Source of the DNA: Flavobacterium orientale
Lineage (GTDB): Bacteria > Bacteroidota > Bacteroidia > Flavobacteriales > Flavobacteriaceae
Assembly: GCF_014638005.1 (NCBI RefSeq)
Contig: NZ_BMFG01000012.1
Coordinates: 1-64,000 of the forward strand
Direction: 5' to 3'
DNA: 64,000 nucleotides
Positions within the stretch are counted from its first letter, which is position 1. Every line of letters starts with the position of its first letter. A program made the translations under genes and the position numbers. Positions 43,401-50,614 of this stretch are shown piece after piece. The notes below the pieces were generated by a model. That model was not told where the DNA came from and searched no databases. It saw nothing but the letters and a program-made list of their open reading frames with translations.

Positions 43401-45002
43401 GTTCGTTCGGTATGTACAACTTCTGATAAAAGTGCTTGGACTCTAATTACTACTTTTGCAACACCTTGTGCTTCGTTTGTACCGTATTATCTTCAAGATT
43501 TTACAACATATACATCTAATGCCACTTTAGAAGCTCTTTGTTGGTCTAGATACGGATCTGGTGATCAATTAACAGGCCCAACAGGAGGAACTAATACAGG
43601 AAGTTGGACGTCTGATAGTTGGTTGAATGGTCCTGGTACTACAGGTGCTGTTAAAATTAACTTGTACACTAACTTTATCAGAGGATGGATTGTATCTCCA
43701 ATTTTTGATTTAGCTACAGGTGGTTATCAAGTGAAATATAAAGTGGGAGTAACTACATGGAATGGAACTGCTGCTATTACTATGGGATCTGATGATTTTG
43801 TATATTTCATGATGTCAACAGATGCAGGAACAACTTGGACTATTTTAGATACGTTTAGTGCTACCAATACACCTTCTAATTTAGGAGAATCTAAAGTGTA
43901 CAACATACCAACAGTAAATACTGAAACAGTTAAATTTGCATTTTTTGGAACAGATGGAACTGTTGATGATACTCCGGATTATGATTTCTTTATTGATGAT
44001 TTTGAAGTGCAAGCCATTCCGGTTTCAGCTCCTGCTTGTGCTACCAATGTTACTGCTACAACAGATGCAAACTGTGGAAATGTTGCAACGGTTATCTCTT
44101 GGGATCCTGCTTCAGGATCTGATGGGTATAAACTAACAGTTGGTACAACAACAGGTGGAAATGACGTGTTAGATAATTTTGTTGTAGGTGGAACATCGTA
44201 TCCTTTTGTTGGAAATTTGAATACAACCTATTACTTTAAAGTTGTACCATTTAATGCTAATGGTGATGCTACAGGTTGTTTGGAACAATCATTCACTACG
44301 GCTATAGAAGGTTGTGCTTGTATTCCTTCATCAACTAATACGTCTGATTATATTTCTAATTTTTCAACTACAAATGCTGCGGTAAATTTGGTTTTCCCAA
44401 ATGCTGCTATCTCACCTGGAGGATATGGAAATTATTATAACACTCAATCAATTAGTCACTTTGCTGATTCAAGCTTTAATTTTTCAAATACATTTGTTGG
44501 AGGTTCTAATGGATTAAGAATATGGGTGGATTGGAATAACAACTTTACTTTTGAAGATAGTGAGGTAGTGTTTTATCAAGTAAATGCAGATTTAACCAAA
44601 ACAGGAACAATCACTGTACCTGCCGGTACTGCAGATGGAAACTATAGAATGAGAGTTAGAGCTCAATGGGGTAGTGCGGCAAGTCCAACAGCTTGTGGTT
44701 CTATCACTTGGGGTGAGGCTTTAGATTTCAAATTAATTATTGACAATACGTTGTCAACAGGTGGTTTTGATCTAACTAATTTCAGTGCATATCCTAACCC
44801 GGTGAAAGATGTGTTTAACTTTACATACACCAGTACGATTTCTGATTTAGTAATCTACAATCTTTTGGGACAACAAGTTTTAGCAACAAAACCTAATGCA
44901 ACGCAAGGTCAAGTTGATATGTCAAGTTTCCCTAATGGAACGTATTTGGTTAAAGTAACATCAGAAAATCAAACGAAGACTATTAAAGTGATTAAAAACT
45001 AA
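40482..45002 (+). CDS. Giant secreted fibronectin type III/T9SS protein
   Basis: The protein has 1506 residues. The signal peptide ends at LQAQ. At least four fibronectin type III-like units are visible (ATSWEIQYGAPG, NYAYYVRAVCS, TTATLNWTAASPAP, TVYYVWVRSVC), alternating with MAM/jelly-roll-like segments ending in YIDDVSWEV and FIDDFEVQA. A GEVEN-like domain (NGLRIWVDWNNNFTFED) comes before the T9SS type A sorting domain (FSAYPNPVKDVF to KVIKN). It is exported by type IX secretion and probably surface-attached. No catalytic motif was seen, so binding or adhesion is likely. Confidence 0.9.
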   Translation: MKKITLFLFALFSCWHLQAQVNLYSFAQSTETYTEISGGTVLGTATTPTSFDSQNWTIAAGSIPFDFNYNGVNYTGCTVNSNGFITFGATAPDTFLSSPISSATAYSGAVSAWGGDLVGVFVNNLITAETRWEVVGDAPNREFVIQFKNWRPSYSSSVADISFINFQIRLSETTNQIKIVYGPTGYAIGTLAFSGTRQIGLRGAANTDFKTRTNTAAQLFTASAAGTLNSSSQAFNTVNATPGMPTNGLTYTYTPPVACSGTPVAGTVAPAVQNVCVGGTPAVLRLTGNSEGFTGVTFQWETSADNVAWENATGASATTQVYSPPAFAGPDTVYYRCKITCSNSELFSFSNAVTVNPAANPTAQATNLAFTNITYFGFAANWTNADGNRRVVYVSDAPIVDPTNGNGPALVANTTYAGTGQQIVFDGTGTAVTVTGLTLNTQYYVKVIEYLRCGSAAPFDFYYNPASVSNAATVTTSSATPLPWEEGFATTTLPTNWLNPSSWSISNTVTAINPALNTNYISRNLYSFVTTANFITPIFEPVPANYRYTFNYKLANFSSPYAATPENSCSTIIAISTDNGLTYTDVETIINNGAAGWQVHSLNLAAYTGQSIRIRMTSNWIAGDYYIAFDNFKIEAIPSCTESADLTVTSIGMDSAVLGWTEGGTATSWEIQYGAPGFALGSGTTVVATENPFTLTGLTENTNYAYYVRAVCSVSDQSPWTGPLAFKTTCADKTDYIENFDSLTSNFSTTMPDCWSRVLVGTPSLYVTTGSALPMSPSNRLYMFVSSTATPAQQAYAVLPSVSNLSAGTHRLRFKAFSTQLNRFLEVGYMTDPTDISTFVSLEEITIPGTVVANTQQFVVIPPASIPAGVKHLVILNPGFPGETSTVYIDDVSWEVIPTCIEPSGVTLGSVLATTATLNWTAASPAPAEGYEYYLATTSTNPDAATVPTGAVAAGITTANLTDLTPATVYYVWVRSVCTTSDKSAWTLITTFATPCASFVPYYLQDFTTYTSNATLEALCWSRYGSGDQLTGPTGGTNTGSWTSDSWLNGPGTTGAVKINLYTNFIRGWIVSPIFDLATGGYQVKYKVGVTTWNGTAAITMGSDDFVYFMMSTDAGTTWTILDTFSATNTPSNLGESKVYNIPTVNTETVKFAFFGTDGTVDDTPDYDFFIDDFEVQAIPVSAPACATNVTATTDANCGNVATVISWDPASGSDGYKLTVGTTTGGNDVLDNFVVGGTSYPFVGNLNTTYYFKVVPFNANGDATGCLEQSFTTAIEGCACIPSSTNTSDYISNFSTTNAAVNLVFPNAAISPGGYGNYYNTQSISHFADSSFNFSNTFVGGSNGLRIWVDWNNNFTFEDSEVVFYQVNADLTKTGTITVPAGTADGNYRMRVRAQWGSAASPTACGSITWGEALDFKLIIDNTLSTGGFDLTNFSAYPNPVKDVFNFTYTSTISDLVIYNLLGQQVLATKPNATQGQVDMSSFPNGTYLVKVTSENQTKTIKVIKN

Positions 45003-45027
45003 GTAGTTTAACTTCTTGATAAACAGA

Positions 45028-45061
45028 AACCGCCTCGAGTAATCGAGGCGGTTTTTTTTTA
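45028..45061 (+). terminator. Rho-independent terminator of the T9SS protein gene
   Basis: CCGCCTCGA and TCGAGGCGG form a perfect 9-bp stem with loop GTAA, followed by ten T. It resembles the adhesin terminator at 2523. Confidence 0.92.
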
Positions 45062-45090
45062 CCCTCGAGGGGTTTCCAACCCTTCGAGGC

Positions 45091-46272
45091 TTAGAACTTC
45101 CCTGCGGTTACTTTTGGAATGAGAAGTACATAATCAAATCCTTTTATGATTCTTGATAATTGAACATCATTTGTGGTTATTTCACCGTTTTCCAGTTTTT
45201 CTCTGATGGGTAACATTTCCAAACAATACCATGCCTTTTCATTGACAACAATGTCAAAAAAAGGTTTTAAGGCTTTTAAATTGGAACTGTTGGAGTCAAT
45301 CGGGCTCTCAGGAAAATCTTTAAATGGTGATCCCTGTGAGCCTGATTTTCCAACAATTAATAGGTGTAAACTGGAAGTGTACTGGCTGTCAGCAATATTG
45401 TCCACCAAGTTGCCGAGGTCGTATATTTTTAAAAAACTTTCACCTTTGCTTACATGATTTGCACCGAACTTAAAGAGGTTTTTTTTGTCTTTCCACACCT
45501 CATACTGTTCCATCAATTGGTTTTTCATCAATTGAATTCTTAAATGATGGTTTTGTTCTTTGTATATTTTGGTAGTTAACTTTAGTTTTTCTATGACTTC
45601 TTTCTCATAGGTACTAACTTTTAAATTGGATACTTCTTCCAGATTTTTAGCATACTCCTCCGTCAGCATATACATGGGCTTGCTCGGGTCATTTAAAAAT
45701 GCGGAAAAGTAATCTTTGGATTGGTCTTCTATTCGTTGATAAATTATTTTTGCGGCTTTGTTCTCTGTTATTAGTTTTAACTCACTACAAATAAGGCGAT
45801 CGGCAATCATTAGGATTTGATCCGTTCCAAATACATTTGTTCCGGATTTGACTATTTTGGAGAGTAAATCAAATTCAGAAGCTAAGGCATAAAATGAAAA
45901 TGTGTTTCCAAAATCATGTATATAATTTTGCAACTGTTCTTCTGTAAGCGTTTTAATTTTTGATTGAATGATGTTTGCTGAATAAGGGTCAATTTCACAA
46001 ATGAAGTTGTCAAATTTTATTTTCGAAGTAAGAGCATTACAGAAAAACGGAACCTCATTGGTAAAATGATCTTCGCCAATTAATACAAAATCGCTCTTTT
46101 GTGCTGCATTTATAATTGTCTCCCAACCGGAACCTGTAAAGGAATCTTTTTCAACACTTAGTAGCGTATGATGATTTTGAGCCATTTGCGTAAGCAATGA
46201 GTCTTGTGCAAGAGAACAGAAGCACTGCAAGCCGATTACTATATGGAGTAAAAAAGTTGGTTTATTTTTCAT
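45091..46272 (-). CDS. Secreted EreA/ChaN-like protein of unknown substrate
   Basis: The protein has 393 residues. The signal peptide ends at CSLAQ. SDFVLIGEDHFTNEVPFF near the N-terminus and LFKFGANHVSKGESF near the C-terminus have the paired Glu-His and His motifs of the EreA/ChaN/TIKI fold. The central part is helical. Members include esterases and haem-binding proteins, and which applies here cannot be told. It is monocistronic and convergent with the T9SS gene. Confidence 0.65.
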   Translation of the reverse strand: MKNKPTFLLHIVIGLQCFCSLAQDSLLTQMAQNHHTLLSVEKDSFTGSGWETIINAAQKSDFVLIGEDHFTNEVPFFCNALTSKIKFDNFICEIDPYSANIIQSKIKTLTEEQLQNYIHDFGNTFSFYALASEFDLLSKIVKSGTNVFGTDQILMIADRLICSELKLITENKAAKIIYQRIEDQSKDYFSAFLNDPSKPMYMLTEEYAKNLEEVSNLKVSTYEKEVIEKLKLTTKIYKEQNHHLRIQLMKNQLMEQYEVWKDKKNLFKFGANHVSKGESFLKIYDLGNLVDNIADSQYTSSLHLLIVGKSGSQGSPFKDFPESPIDSNSSNLKALKPFFDIVVNEKAWYCLEMLPIREKLENGEITTNDVQLSRIIKGFDYVLLIPKVTAGKF

Positions 46273-46837
46273 TTTTTCTGTTTTAAATAGAGACGGAAAA
46301 CGAAGACAATTGTTACATCTTATTTTTTTAGCTCCTGAAATTCAAATTTAATTTTAGGAATAGGGTAGAGAGGATGCACTTTTAAAACTAAAACCGGTTT
46401 TATGTTGCGATAGACATTATGTAGTACACCATATACTACTAGGAGATATTGTCAAACTCGTCTTATCATTTTGTTGCCTCAGTATGATTTGACTGCCTAT
46501 TATAAGTGTAATAATATTGCATAGCAGTACACAAAACCTTAAATTTCATCCATTTGACATAATTCAGCATTTAACCGAAACGTATAAATAGCTGTGGCTG
46601 TTAGGTGAGGGGTTTTTTTAAAATACTGATGTATTGCTGAAAATGTTTGGTTTTATACGCAAGGATTGAATCTAACTGCAGGAACAACTTATGCAATTGC
46701 GTTATAAGACCCCTCACTTCTGTGAATAATACAACATTTAAGAAGATTTATACAACATTACTGCTAATCCAATCTAGTACCTTTGATAGCGTATTTATAC
46801 ACAAAAAAGCAATAGCCTAACTCTATACCCATAAACG
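46273..46837. other. Intergenic region with a coding relic
   Basis: Apart from a 26-codon relic at 46630-46707, flanked by a 9-nt inverted repeat (46605-46613 and 46709-46717), I see only AT-rich DNA and presumed promoters of the flanking divergent genes. Confidence 0.5.
46630..46707 (+). pseudogene. Relic of a T9SS/fibronectin-type protein gene
   Basis: One frame reads VWFYTQGLNLTAGTTYAIAL then stop, closely resembling the TPGLNLTAGTTY segments of flavobacterial fibronectin-rich secreted proteins. A stop lies just upstream (46627) and no start exists, so it is a fragment. GTGAGGGGT and ACCCCTCAC flank it. Confidence 0.4.
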
Positions 46838-48013
46838 ATGCAAGAAGAAATAACAACGGAAAAAGTGCTTAAAAAACAGTATGTGCCGGGCACCGCGTTT
46901 TATAGTCAAGTGATTGATAGTTTACATGACTATGCCATCTTTACGGTAGACATGGACTTGCAAGTAAACAGTTGGAATTCGGGTGCTACTAAGATTTTTC
47001 AATACGAGACGGATGAAATCCTCGGGAAACCTTTTGGTATCATCTTTACGGATGAAGATAAAGTGAGTGGTATACCTAAAAATGAAATTGATTTGGCGAT
47101 GCAAAACGGACGTTCAACGGATATCCGTTGGCACCTTCGGAAAGACAATTCCACGTTTTATGCGGATGGTTTGGTATTTCCTTTAAAAGATGAAGAGGAT
47201 GTTGTGATTGGGTATGTAAAAATTTTACGAGATATCACCGCCAGAAAAGAGTCGGAAGACGCATTGAAGAAGTATGCCAAAGAGATGGAAGATTTGAACT
47301 CGCACAAAGAAAGTGTTTTGGCTATTTTATCACACGATTTAAGAAGTCCGCTTTCAGCGATCATACAAGGAACCGAATACCTCTCAACCAACTTTGACAG
47401 TGTCGGTCCGGAACTGGCGGTAGAACTGGTAAAAGAGATTCATACCGCCACCAAAAACCAATTGAACATGTTAGACTATTTGGTGGAGTGGGCACGAATA
47501 AAATATGCAGCGGAAGCGTTCAATCCCACTACTATTGCCTTGTTGCCTTCTGTAAATAAAGTACTGGCCAATTTAAAGGAAGCGGCAGCTCTGGGTGATA
47601 TCAAATTCCGCAATGAAATTGGAGCCGATTGCAGTGTGTATGCCGATGAGAAAATGGTGCTTTCCATACTACAAAATTTGATTTCTAATGCCATCAAACA
47701 TTCACATAGAGGCGGATATATTAATTTATTCGTAAAAGAAAGTGAGGGCAAAATTACTATAGCCATTCGAGATAGAGGCACCGGTATTGCCAAAGAAACA
47801 CTCCACACCCTTTTTTCACCCCAAGTGAGCAAGCTTACGAAAGCTGTTGAAACCAAACAAGGAGCCGGAATTGGTTTATTGTTAGTCAAAGGCTTTTCAG
47901 AGAAAAATGGCGGAACTGTTTGGGTAGAAAGTGAAGAAGGCAATGGAGCCTGTTTCTACTTTACTTTACCGGAAGGTAAATCGAAAGGGCAATGGATAAT
48001 GGAAGCGATTTGA
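46838..48013 (+). CDS. Soluble PAS-domain histidine kinase
   Basis: The protein has 391 residues and no membrane segment. A PAS domain (about 20-140, DYAIFTVDMDLQVNSWNSGA) precedes HisKA with the phosphorylated His in VLAILSHDLRSPLSAI near residue 167. The HATPase has N box LQNLISNAIKHSH, and the G boxes DRGTGIA and GAGIGLLLVKGF. It is a complete cytosolic sensor kinase. No response regulator is adjacent; those at 55.5-57.5 kb are possible partners. Confidence 0.92.
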   Translation: MQEEITTEKVLKKQYVPGTAFYSQVIDSLHDYAIFTVDMDLQVNSWNSGATKIFQYETDEILGKPFGIIFTDEDKVSGIPKNEIDLAMQNGRSTDIRWHLRKDNSTFYADGLVFPLKDEEDVVIGYVKILRDITARKESEDALKKYAKEMEDLNSHKESVLAILSHDLRSPLSAIIQGTEYLSTNFDSVGPELAVELVKEIHTATKNQLNMLDYLVEWARIKYAAEAFNPTTIALLPSVNKVLANLKEAAALGDIKFRNEIGADCSVYADEKMVLSILQNLISNAIKHSHRGGYINLFVKESEGKITIAIRDRGTGIAKETLHTLFSPQVSKLTKAVETKQGAGIGLLLVKGFSEKNGGTVWVESEEGNGACFYFTLPEGKSKGQWIMEAI

Positions 48014-48039
48014 GGGTAGCAGTTTGAGAGTGGATGAAA

Positions 48040-48118
48040 AGAAATTAGAGAAAAGAAATTAGAGAAAAGAAAATAGAGAAAAGAAAATAGAGAAAAGAAA
48101 ATAGAGAAAAGAGAAAAG
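48040..48118. repeat. Polypurine array, 14-nt unit
   Basis: AGAGAAAAGAAATT or AGAGAAAAGAAAAT is repeated about five times. Its reverse complement, ATTTTCTTTTCTCT, differs by one base from the unit at 38653. It is followed by ACTAATC heptamers. Confidence 0.8.
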
Positions 48119-48129
48119 AAATTATAATC

Positions 48130-48150
48130 ACTAATCACTAGTTACTAGTC
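48130..48150. repeat. Heptamer array ACTAATC (3 units)
   Basis: ACTAATC, ACTAGTT and ACTAGTC in exact 7-nt period, adjacent to the polypurine array. Read in reverse complement, the order matches 38586-38714. Confidence 0.7.
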
Positions 48151-48203
48151 ACCACCAACACATAATAAAAGGGATGGGAATTTGTTTTGTCTTTGCAATT
48201 CCT

Positions 48204-48276
48204 AATGTTAAGTTTTATACTTAAAATAAAACTTAACATTGCCCTTTAACCTTACTGTGTTATATTTGTATAACAC
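48204..48276 (+). promoter_or_regulatory. Promoter of the H1-like gene with two nested dyads
   Basis: A perfect 15-bp inverted repeat (AATGTTAAGTTTTAT and its complement, 7-nt spacer, 48204-48240) ends at the -33 TTG (48239-48241). After 19 nt comes TATATTTG (48261-48268), an exact -7 element, which sits inside GTGTTATA-TTTG-TATAACAC (48257-48276). TTG-N19-TAnnTTTG is the Bacteroidota promoter consensus, so both dyads are placed to act as operators. Confidence 0.7.
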
Positions 48277-48318
48277 TAAGTTGTTGATAGTATAACAATT
48301 ACTTTACAATCATACCCT

Positions 48319-48936
48319 ATGGAAGATACAAATACACCGGCGAATACGCCAAACCCAATTAAAACAACAGAAACAGCAAAAGCAACGGCACCTAAAAAAG
48401 CCACAACGCCACGTACAACAGCGGCGAAACCTGCTTTGTCAAGAGCTACTACTGCAAAGCCAACAACAGCAAAAGCAATACCTGCAAAACCAACCACAAC
48501 AAGAGCAACGGCAACAACAGCCAAACCAACTACTCTAAAAACACCGGCTAAGAAGTCGACTACTGCAAAACCGGCAGCTACAAAACCGATTACAAGAACA
48601 GCTATAGTAAAACCGTTAGAGCAAGTGCCACCTGGACCTCAAAAAGCACCAACACCAAGTAAAGCTACTAATGAGAACTCAGCCGAAGCTACAACAACAA
48701 AGTTGAGTAAAAAGAACCTTAAAAAATTAAAAAAGATGAGCACGAAAGCAAAAGAGGAAGAGAAAAAAGCAAAGGAGAAAGCGAAAAAAGCTAAACAAAA
48801 AGCTCAAAAGAAAGAAAAAGAAAAGAAAGCCAAAGAGAAAGCTAAGGCGAAAGAGAAAGCTAAAAAAGCTAAGGCGAAAGAGAAAGCAAAAGCCAAAAAA
48901 GCTAAAACTAAAAAAGCAAAAGGGAAAAAGAAATAA
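48319..48936 (+). CDS. Histone H1-like Lys/Ala-rich protein
   Basis: The protein has 205 residues of low complexity. Residues 1-105 are rich in Ala, Thr, Pro and Lys (AKPTT, TAKPA and KATTP-type repeats). Residues 125-205 are almost only Lys, Ala and Glu (KAKEKAKKAKAKEKAKAKKA). This resembles bacterial histone H1-like proteins and AlgP. It should bind DNA or RNA through its charge. There is no signal peptide. The exact length may vary through repeat slippage. Confidence 0.75.
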   Translation: MEDTNTPANTPNPIKTTETAKATAPKKATTPRTTAAKPALSRATTAKPTTAKAIPAKPTTTRATATTAKPTTLKTPAKKSTTAKPAATKPITRTAIVKPLEQVPPGPQKAPTPSKATNENSAEATTTKLSKKNLKKLKKMSTKAKEEEKKAKEKAKKAKQKAQKKEKEKKAKEKAKAKEKAKKAKAKEKAKAKKAKTKKAKGKKK

Positions 48937-48969
48937 GTTTAAATGGAAATAGGTGATGGGCAGCAGCTC

Positions 48970-49025
48970 AGCACCTGAGCACCTCAGAACCTCAGCACCT
49001 TAGCACCTCAGAACCTTAGCACCTA
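48970..49025. repeat. Octamer array AGCACCTC (7 units)
   Basis: Seven consecutive 8-nt units (AGCACCTG, AGCACCTC, AGAACCTC, AGCACCTT and so on) lie between two convergent genes. The last unit supplies the stop codon of the amidohydrolase gene. Confidence 0.85.
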
Positions 49026-50381
49026 TTTCCCATCCCTCTTAACCACACGACCATCTTTCACAATCACTAAAAATTTCGTTTCAGGTTGGCCAATCAAGTC
49101 GATGTTTTCTAACGGGTTGCCATCCACTAAAATTAAATCAGCAAAGGCTCCTTGTTTTATAATTCCGAGTTCACCGGAGTAGGGACTTCTTTTTCCGGAA
49201 AGGGCTAATAATTGAGCATTATCATACGTGGCCATTTTTAAAATTTCATAAGGCGTAAACCAAGTTTTAAGTTTTAACAGATAAGTGTTTTGTTCTTCAT
49301 TCAACCAAGGTTCAAATAGAAAGTCAGTACCCCATGCCATTTTTACTTTCATTTTTCGAGCCATCGGCAAAAGCAGTTGTTGGCCCTCAATCACCGGCTT
49401 GCGTTTTTCTCTTCGCAACGGGTCCATATCGGGTGTGTCTTCCACGAGGTATTGCGTACTCAACCAAACGTCTTTCTTTTTGATGAGTCGTAAGGTTTCT
49501 TTGTCTAAGAGTTGTCCGTGTTCGATACATTTCACACCGGCTTTCACTGCTCTTTGAATGGCTCTTGGAGTATAGGCATGAACGGTCACATAAGTACCCC
49601 AATCTTCGGCACTTTCTACTGCAGCCAGCATTTCGTCAAAAGTATATTGGGTAACATCCACCGGGTCATAGGCAGAGGAAGTACCACCTCCGGCCATTAG
49701 CTTAATTTGACTGGCACCCGACTTTAAATTTTCGCGTACAGCGGTTAACACTTCATCGCGTCCATCAGCAATGAAAGAAGCACCAAAATGTTCGGCTCTT
49801 GAAACGGGTCCAAAAAAGCGTCGCGAACGTTCCTCAGGAGTACGTAAGTCCCCATGACCTGAAGTTTGACTGATCATAGCTCCGGAAGGCCAAATGCGAG
49901 GCCCTTTGATTGTGCCTTTATCTATCGCTTGCTTTAATTCAAAAACAGGGCCTCCCACATCGCGTACAGAGGTGAAGCCACGGAGCAACATTTTTTCGGC
50001 TTGAGGAACGACTTTGCCAAATAAGGATTCGGGCGTAACATCCTGTGCCATCATGTCCCGCATGGTTAGAGCACCGAATATCATGTGAACATGAACGTCT
50101 ATTAATCCCGGCATAAGCGTTTTGCCACTGCCGTTAATCACTAACGTGTTAGGTTCAACCTCGAAGGGTGTAGCAGATAGAGCTACAATACGATTGCCTT
50201 TTACTAACACATGGTGTTGGAGGAGTAGGGTTTTATTTTTTCCGTCAAAAACGGATACGTTTTCAAAAAGTATTGCGTCATAGGATTCTTGTGCAAGTGC
50301 ACTTATTCCGGATGTCAACGCACTTAAAAGCAGAACTGTATTTAGTAAAAAGCGAAAACCAAAAAGGGAAGTGCGTTTCAT
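49023..50381 (-). CDS. Exported amidohydrolase (prolidase/imidazolonepropionase-like)
   Basis: The protein has 452 residues. The signal peptide ends near SALAQ. Metal ligands are visible in LIDVHVHMIF, TVHAYTPRAI, CIEHGQLL and MAWGTDFLFEP, in the order of the amidohydrolase superfamily. SGHGDLRTPEERSR is common in the Xaa-Pro dipeptidase-like periplasmic branch. Likely substrates are small amides or dipeptides. ATG 50381 is chosen because it begins the signal peptide. The stop lies in the octamer array. Confidence 0.85.
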   Translation of the reverse strand: MKRTSLFGFRFLLNTVLLLSALTSGISALAQESYDAILFENVSVFDGKNKTLLLQHHVLVKGNRIVALSATPFEVEPNTLVINGSGKTLMPGLIDVHVHMIFGALTMRDMMAQDVTPESLFGKVVPQAEKMLLRGFTSVRDVGGPVFELKQAIDKGTIKGPRIWPSGAMISQTSGHGDLRTPEERSRRFFGPVSRAEHFGASFIADGRDEVLTAVRENLKSGASQIKLMAGGGTSSAYDPVDVTQYTFDEMLAAVESAEDWGTYVTVHAYTPRAIQRAVKAGVKCIEHGQLLDKETLRLIKKKDVWLSTQYLVEDTPDMDPLRREKRKPVIEGQQLLLPMARKMKVKMAWGTDFLFEPWLNEEQNTYLLKLKTWFTPYEILKMATYDNAQLLALSGKRSPYSGELGIIKQGAFADLILVDGNPLENIDLIGQPETKFLVIVKDGRVVKRDGK

Positions 50382-50544
50382 ATAAGAGTAGTGTTGAAAA
50401 GTTAGCACTTAAAATTATAAAAAAAAGTAATTAAACACTAGTTAAAATAATTGATGTAAAGAATGAATGATTATTTTGCAACTGAGAGTAGTTTGTTTAA
50501 TAATGATTTTTTGTGTCAGAATAAAAGTCTAATACCATCAACAA

Positions 50545-50574
50545 AAAAGCCGAAACATCACTGTATCGGCTTTT
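50545..50574 (-). terminator. Terminator of the 1371-residue T9SS gene
   Basis: AAAAGCCGA and TCGGCTTTT form a 9-bp stem; on the minus strand TTTTTT follows. It lies 41 nt after the stop at 50615. Confidence 0.85.
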
Positions 50575-50614
50575 CCATAAACTTAAATTACTATAAATTG
50601 AACAAACCCCAAGC

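Larger units (their letters stand above)
48014..48318. other. Intergenic region with repeat arrays and the promoter of the H1-like gene
   Basis: It contains the polypurine array (48040-48118), three ACTAATC-type heptamers (48130-48150), a 15-bp inverted repeat (48204-48240) and a consensus promoter within a second dyad (48257-48276). Confidence 0.65.

Noticed and set aside
48276-48524. Minus-strand 82-codon hydrophobic ORF opposite the H1-like gene
   Set aside because: It is the complement of Ala/Lys/Thr-rich codons and lies over the gene's promoter.
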